A stretch of DNA of 9,067 bases, from contig JASHVH010000116.1 in NCBI GenBank assembly GCA_030039575.1, positions 1-9,067 on the forward strand. Direction: 5' to 3'. Shown here in pieces: positions 6,807-9,067 of the stretch (the first letter of the stretch is position 1; the number at the start of each line of letters is the position of its first letter). Below the pieces are notes generated by a model. It ran no database searches. It was not told the DNA's origin and was given only the letters and a program-made list of their open reading frames with translations. The stretch is from Acidimicrobiales bacterium (GTDB lineage Bacteria > Actinomycetota > Acidimicrobiia > Acidimicrobiales > Palsa-688). Both the position numbers and the translations under genes were made by a program.

Positions 6807-7325
6807 TTGAAGGTATACGTCCTGTTGGCGGACAGGGGTACCCACAACACCCAGACCGGGACCCTGAGCCTGCTGAACGTCGGATGGGCGGTAACTCAGC
6901 TTCGGCGCTCCGCGGGGTTGCCTGACGCTGACCCGAAGCCACCCTTGGTGACGGGCCCCTACGTGGTCGTTGTGTTCATCGAGGCGGAACTGGCGATGTG
7001 CAACAAAACGCTCACACTCGAGATCGAGCTGCTCTCCGAAGACGGAGAGGTCGTCGCCATACCCGGCCTGGCCGGGCCCCAAGCGGTTCGGCTCGAACAG
7101 CCCATCATGGTGCCGAGCCCGCCCGGGGTGCCGACCGGGTTCCCGGGTCACGCCACCGCCATGATGGACCTGCCGACCGGGCTCCCGCTTGTCCCCGGGA
7201 TCTACCGGTGGCAAGCCCGTATCAACGCCAGGGTGGACGACGACTGGTCGGCCCTCTTCTATGTGGCAGCTCCTCCGCGGCCTCCGACCTTCGGGTTCGC
7301 CGCCCCCGCCGAGCCGAACGGGTGA
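6807..7325 (+). CDS. DUF6941-like conserved protein
   Basis: A 172-residue protein of unknown function. It resembles the DUF6941 family of actinobacterial proteins: a start of the MKVxVLLxD type with LSLLNVGW, then a strand LTLEIELLSEDGEVV (about 69-83), VRLEQPIMVPSPPGVP, and YRWQARINARVDDDWSALFYV (about 133-153). The pattern suggests an all-beta fold, perhaps immunoglobulin-like, with no membrane helix, no signal peptide and no catalytic motif that I can name. The TTG start is supported by the family-like beginning and by GGAG at 6801-6804, although the 2-base spacing is unusually short; the next TTG (6825) would remove the first strand. Its stop overlaps the next gene's GTG by four bases. 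The family call comes from remembered motifs and is moderate in certainty. Confidence 0.7.
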   Translation: MKVYVLLADRGTHNTQTGTLSLLNVGWAVTQLRRSAGLPDADPKPPLVTGPYVVVVFIEAELAMCNKTLTLEIELLSEDGEVVAIPGLAGPQAVRLEQPIMVPSPPGVPTGFPGHATAMMDLPTGLPLVPGIYRWQARINARVDDDWSALFYVAAPPRPPTFGFAAPAEPNG

Positions 7326-7615
7326 AGGTCATGGGCGTGCTCGCTAAGGGGGTACTGGCCGAAGGAGTACTGGCCGAAGGAGTACTGGCCGAGATCGGCA
7401 AAAGACCCGCCCTGTGGCCGACAGCCTTTTTGCAGTGGCGAGCCCTCACCCCCACGAAATGGTGGCGCCGTTGGCCGCCCGCACCAGTGCCGTCGCGCGA
7501 TTACCTGAGGTTCCGTCTTCAAACCATGTACGGCTCGCCGGCAGCCACGCTCGAACCGGAGGACCTGGTGGGCTACCTGAACTGGTGTCGCTGGATGCGG
7601 GCGCGGGCGCGCTAA
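7322..7615 (+). CDS. Small conserved actinobacterial protein with N-terminal GVLAE repeats
   Basis: A 97-residue protein of no known function. Residues 4-23 (from M4) hold four tandem units of GVLA(E/K) encoded by near-identical 15-base DNA repeats. The rest, from RPALWPTAF through KWWRRWPPAPVPSRDYLRFRLQT to LEPEDLVGYLNWCRW, matches a small protein type I recall from other actinobacteria; tryptophan, arginine and proline are enriched. There is no signal peptide or membrane helix. The start is uncertain: GTG 7322 overlaps the preceding stop (GTGA), while ATG 7331 has AAGG just upstream and would give 94 residues. It is coupled to the DUF6941-like gene and is the last gene of that cluster; 90 bases follow before the next gene. 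The coding call is well supported by frame continuity and the conserved C-terminal part. Confidence 0.72.
   Translation: MKVMGVLAKGVLAEGVLAEGVLAEIGKRPALWPTAFLQWRALTPTKWWRRWPPAPVPSRDYLRFRLQTMYGSPAATLEPEDLVGYLNWCRWMRARAR
7334..7393 (+). repeat. 15-bp in-frame tandem repeat, about four units
   Basis: Units at 7334-7348 (diverged), 7349-7363, 7364-7378 and 7379-7393. The last three differ only at the third codon positions of the first and last codons (GGG/GGA, GAA/GAG). The consensus is GGAGTACTGGCCGAA, encoding GVLAE. The first unit uses other codons (GGC GTG CTC GCT AAG) yet gives GVLAK, so it is older or selected at the protein level. Confidence 0.92.
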
Positions 7616-7648
7616 GTTCTTCTTTGTGCCCGTAGAGACCAACCCAGC

Positions 7649-7665
7649 CAGGGCGGGCAACCCTG
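7649..7665 (+). terminator. Weak hairpin after the three-gene cluster
   Basis: CAGGG (7649-7653) and CCCTG (7661-7665) form a 5-bp stem with a 7-base loop in the 90-base gap before the HNH gene. No T-tract follows, so termination here is doubtful and read-through into the HNH gene is possible. Confidence 0.2.
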
Positions 7666-7705
7666 TCCCGGTCGCCTTCATACACCTCATACAGAGGTAG
7701 GCGAG

Positions 7706-8254
7706 ATGTCGCGAGCGCTCGTCCTCAACGCTACTTACGAGCCGCTCTGCGTCGTACCAACCAGACGGGCACTGCTGCTCGTCATACAAGCGAAGGCCGA
7801 GCCGCTGGCAGCAACAGGGCGAGTTTTCCACTCGGCGCGGCTAACTCTGGACGAGCCTTCTGTAGTCCGTCTCTCTTACTTCGTGAGGGTGCCGCACCTG
7901 GCCCATGTGGCCCTCAACCGGCGGGCGATTTTTGCGCGGGACGGGCACAGGTGCCAGTACTGCGGGGCGCAGGCAGAGAATATCGACCACATCGTGCCGC
8001 GGTCCAAAGGCGGGCCGCACGCGTGGGACAACGTGGTGGCGGCTTGCCGCCGGTGCAATGCCCGTAAGCGGGACCACTTGCTGGAGGAGACGGGGATGAA
8101 GCTGCGCCACCAGCCCTCGACCCCGCGCGGGAGGGTATGGGCGCTGGCCGCGCTCGGCGCCGTGCTTCCTGACTGGGAACCGTACCTTGGGTTCTCCCGG
8201 CAGGTGGTGCCTTTGACCGTAGCCGGGGAAGGCGCAGCAGCACTGTCCGCCTGA
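7706..8254 (+). CDS. HNH endonuclease family protein
   Basis: A 182-residue protein of a conserved actinobacterial HNH family that begins SRALVLNATYEPLCVV. Residues 1-75 form a family-specific N-terminal part. The HNH nuclease module spans about 76-125: FARDGHRCQYCG with zinc-binding C83 and C86, the metal-binding D94-H95 in NIDHIVPRS, N109 in WDNVVAAC, and the second zinc pair C114 and C117 before N118. The third HNH position is thus Asn, a common HNN variant. The family is generally described as a putative nuclease; its substrate is not known to me. There is no adjacent methylase, so a restriction role is not suggested. ATG 7706 has AGGTAGG-type ribosome site bases just upstream (about 7695-7701). 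The stop shares its last base with the start of the next gene (TGATG), which indicates translational coupling. Confidence 0.9.
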   Translation: MSRALVLNATYEPLCVVPTRRALLLVIQAKAEPLAATGRVFHSARLTLDEPSVVRLSYFVRVPHLAHVALNRRAIFARDGHRCQYCGAQAENIDHIVPRSKGGPHAWDNVVAACRRCNARKRDHLLEETGMKLRHQPSTPRGRVWALAALGAVLPDWEPYLGFSRQVVPLTVAGEGAAALSA

Positions 8255-8949
8255 TGCGCTGGGAGGTTCAGCGCGCCGTCGGGACGGTCAGAGAACTCCA
8301 CGCGACCTCCGAGGCCCGGGTGGCCGAACCGCTGGGCCAGCCCTTGGGCCACCAACGTTTTGCGGTGCTCCAGAGCCCGACCAACGGCGCCGTCGTCATT
8401 GGCAGCGCTCAGCTGGAGAGCAACGTCGACCTTCAAGCCTGCGCCCGGGCCGGGTTAGAAGTCGTGCGCCGCCGAAGTGGCGGGGGGGCAGTGCTGGTCG
8501 AGCCCGCGTCGGTCGTATGGGTAGACCTCGTTATCGCCCCCACCGACCCGCTCTGGTCCGCCGATGTCGGTCGTTCTATGTGGTGGGTGGGTGAGGCGTG
8601 GGCCGAGGCTCTCCGTCGTGCGGGCACTGGTGGCGTGGAGGTCTGGAAAGGGCCGATGGTTCACAGCCCCTGGTCCTCGCTTGTCTGCTTCGCCGGGAGG
8701 GGCCCCGGAGAAGTGGTGGACGCCACCGGGCGCAAAGTGGTCGGCGTCTCGCAACGCCGGGCCCGCCACCGCGCCCTCTTCCAGTGCGCGTGCCTGTTGC
8801 AGTGGGAGCCGGACCGGTTGCTCGAGTTACTTGCCTTGCCTGAGGCAGAGCGCCAAACGGCGTCAAGTGGGCTGGCGTGGGCCGCCACCGGCATTGGTGC
8901 CGAACGGGCGGGAGCGGTCGTGGAAGCCCTTTTTGCCGCTCTCCCCTGA
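8254..8949 (+). CDS. Lipoate-protein ligase / lipoyltransferase family protein (BPL_LplA_LipB domain)
   Basis: A 231-residue protein of the family that attaches lipoate or octanoate to lysines of lipoyl domains such as GcvH and dehydrogenase E2 subunits. The lipoate-binding RRRSGGGAV motif is at residues 72-80, followed by WVDLVI. The catalytic lysine is expected to be K161 in GRKVVGVSQRR, with the conserved HRALFQCACLL helix after it. It lacks the accessory C-terminal domain of E. coli LplA, so it may need a partner or may be a LipM-like transferase rather than a full ATP-dependent ligase. There is no signal peptide. ATG 8254 overlaps the HNH stop by one base. No lipoylated substrate gene or lipA lies in the window. 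The fold is secure; ligase versus transferase is open. Confidence 0.85.
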   Translation: MRWEVQRAVGTVRELHATSEARVAEPLGQPLGHQRFAVLQSPTNGAVVIGSAQLESNVDLQACARAGLEVVRRRSGGGAVLVEPASVVWVDLVIAPTDPLWSADVGRSMWWVGEAWAEALRRAGTGGVEVWKGPMVHSPWSSLVCFAGRGPGEVVDATGRKVVGVSQRRARHRALFQCACLLQWEPDRLLELLALPEAERQTASSGLAWAATGIGAERAGAVVEALFAALP

Positions 8950-8956
8950 AGTGGCT

Positions 8957-8976
8957 CCGGCCCGGCCGGGCATTTT
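8957..8976 (+). terminator. Probable intrinsic terminator after the ligase gene
   Basis: CCGGC (8957-8961), a 3-base loop and GCCGG (8965-8969) make a GC-rich stem, followed by GCATTTTG with a short T run at 8973-8976. It starts eight bases after the stop codon. The T run is short, so efficiency is uncertain. Confidence 0.45.
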
Positions 8977-9003
8977 GTCACGGCTTTAGCAAAGTGCTAA
9001 GGT
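8975..9003 (+). promoter_or_regulatory. Sigma-70-type promoter for a gene beyond the right edge
   Basis: TTGTCA (8975-8980, five of six matches to the -35 consensus), a spacer of exactly 17 bases, then TAAGGT (8998-9003, a TANNNT -10). Transcription would start near 9010. No start codon is visible before the window ends. This is the best promoter match in the window. Confidence 0.55.
8986..9000. promoter_or_regulatory. Palindromic operator-like site in the promoter spacer
   Basis: TTAGCA (8986-8991), AAG, TGCTAA (8995-9000) is a perfect palindrome with a 3-base centre. It fills the second half of the spacer and overlaps the -10, where a bound repressor would block the polymerase. The cognate regulator is not recognised. 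As RNA it could form a hairpin, but the promoter context favours a protein site. Confidence 0.5.
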
Positions 9004-9034
9004 CCCGGCGCGGAACCACGGCAAAGGGGCCCGG

Positions 9035-9067
9035 ACAGAGGACGCCCCCGAACAGAGGACGCCCCCG
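9035..9067 (+). repeat. Two copies of a 16-base direct repeat at the window end
   Basis: ACAGAGGACGCCCCCG occurs at 9035-9050 and 9052-9067, a 17-base period, and the second copy runs exactly to the last base. GGGGC at 9026-9030 can pair with GCCCC at 9044-9048. The array may continue outside the window. Confidence 0.85.

Noticed and set aside
6657..7214. 185-residue minus-strand frame opposite the DUF3040/DUF6941-like genes
   Set aside because: No recognisable motif; it mirrors two plus-strand genes with family signatures and proper spacing.
7334..7393. Pentapeptide-repeat (A(D/N)LXX) beta-helix
   Set aside because: The five-residue period fits, but Val precedes the Leu in place of Asp/Asn and four units are too few for the fold.
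7706..8254. Restriction-modification or other defence nuclease
   Set aside because: No methylase, specificity or helicase gene is adjacent, and this HNH family is widespread in ordinary actinobacterial gene neighbourhoods.
8986..9000. HrcA CIRCE element
   Set aside because: Only the outer TTAGCA/TGCTAA bases agree; CIRCE has 9-base arms and a 9-base spacer, while here the centre is 3 bases.
9035..9067. Start of a CRISPR array
   Set aside because: The units are 16 bases with a single base between them, so there are no spacers; it is a tandem repeat.

Overview
The window is very GC-rich, uses GTG and TTG starts, and has short gaps or overlaps between co-directional genes. A DUF3040 membrane protein, a DUF6941-like protein and a DinB with the typical actinobacterial C-terminal tail all point to a high-GC actinobacterium. 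My guess is an acidimicrobial-type lineage, but nothing in the window fixes the class. Both ends look arbitrary, and the right end stops inside a short tandem repeat, so this may be a whole metagenomic contig.

Layout: (1) 54-2131 (+): a PIG-L/LmbE zinc deacetylase whose stop overlaps the start of DNA polymerase IV (dinB) by 4 bases. (2) 2162-3892 (+): a secreted family 5 ABC solute-binding protein with no transporter partners in view. It faces, tail to tail, (3) 4005-5951 (-): a 648-residue cytoplasmic clan GH-A glycoside hydrolase with a GH42-like back half. (4) 5952-6371: a 420-base non-coding stretch rich in hairpins, including a perfect 12-bp inverted repeat. (5) 6372-7615 (+): a tight cluster of three genes, namely DUF3040, a DUF6941-like protein and a small conserved protein that starts with GVLAE repeats. 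(6) 7706-8949 (+): an HNH endonuclease and a lipoate-protein ligase family protein that overlap by one base. (7) 8950-9067: a likely terminator, then a well-formed promoter with a palindrome in its spacer for a gene beyond the right edge, then two copies of a 16-base repeat.

How it fits together: the solute-binding protein and hydrolase plausibly act in uptake and intracellular breakdown of a beta-linked oligosaccharide, but they do not share a transcript. PIG-L/DinB and HNH/ligase are translationally coupled pairs whose partners have no obvious biochemical link. From memory, dinB and DUF3040 genes often lie near mraZ and the division cluster in actinobacteria, so the sugar genes may be an insertion into that neighbourhood and the off-edge gene could be mraZ. 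This is inference. I see no CRISPR array, no rRNA or tRNA gene, no transposase and no recognisable defence system. The least explained parts are the 6372-7615 cluster, the structured region before it, and the palindromic promoter at the right end.
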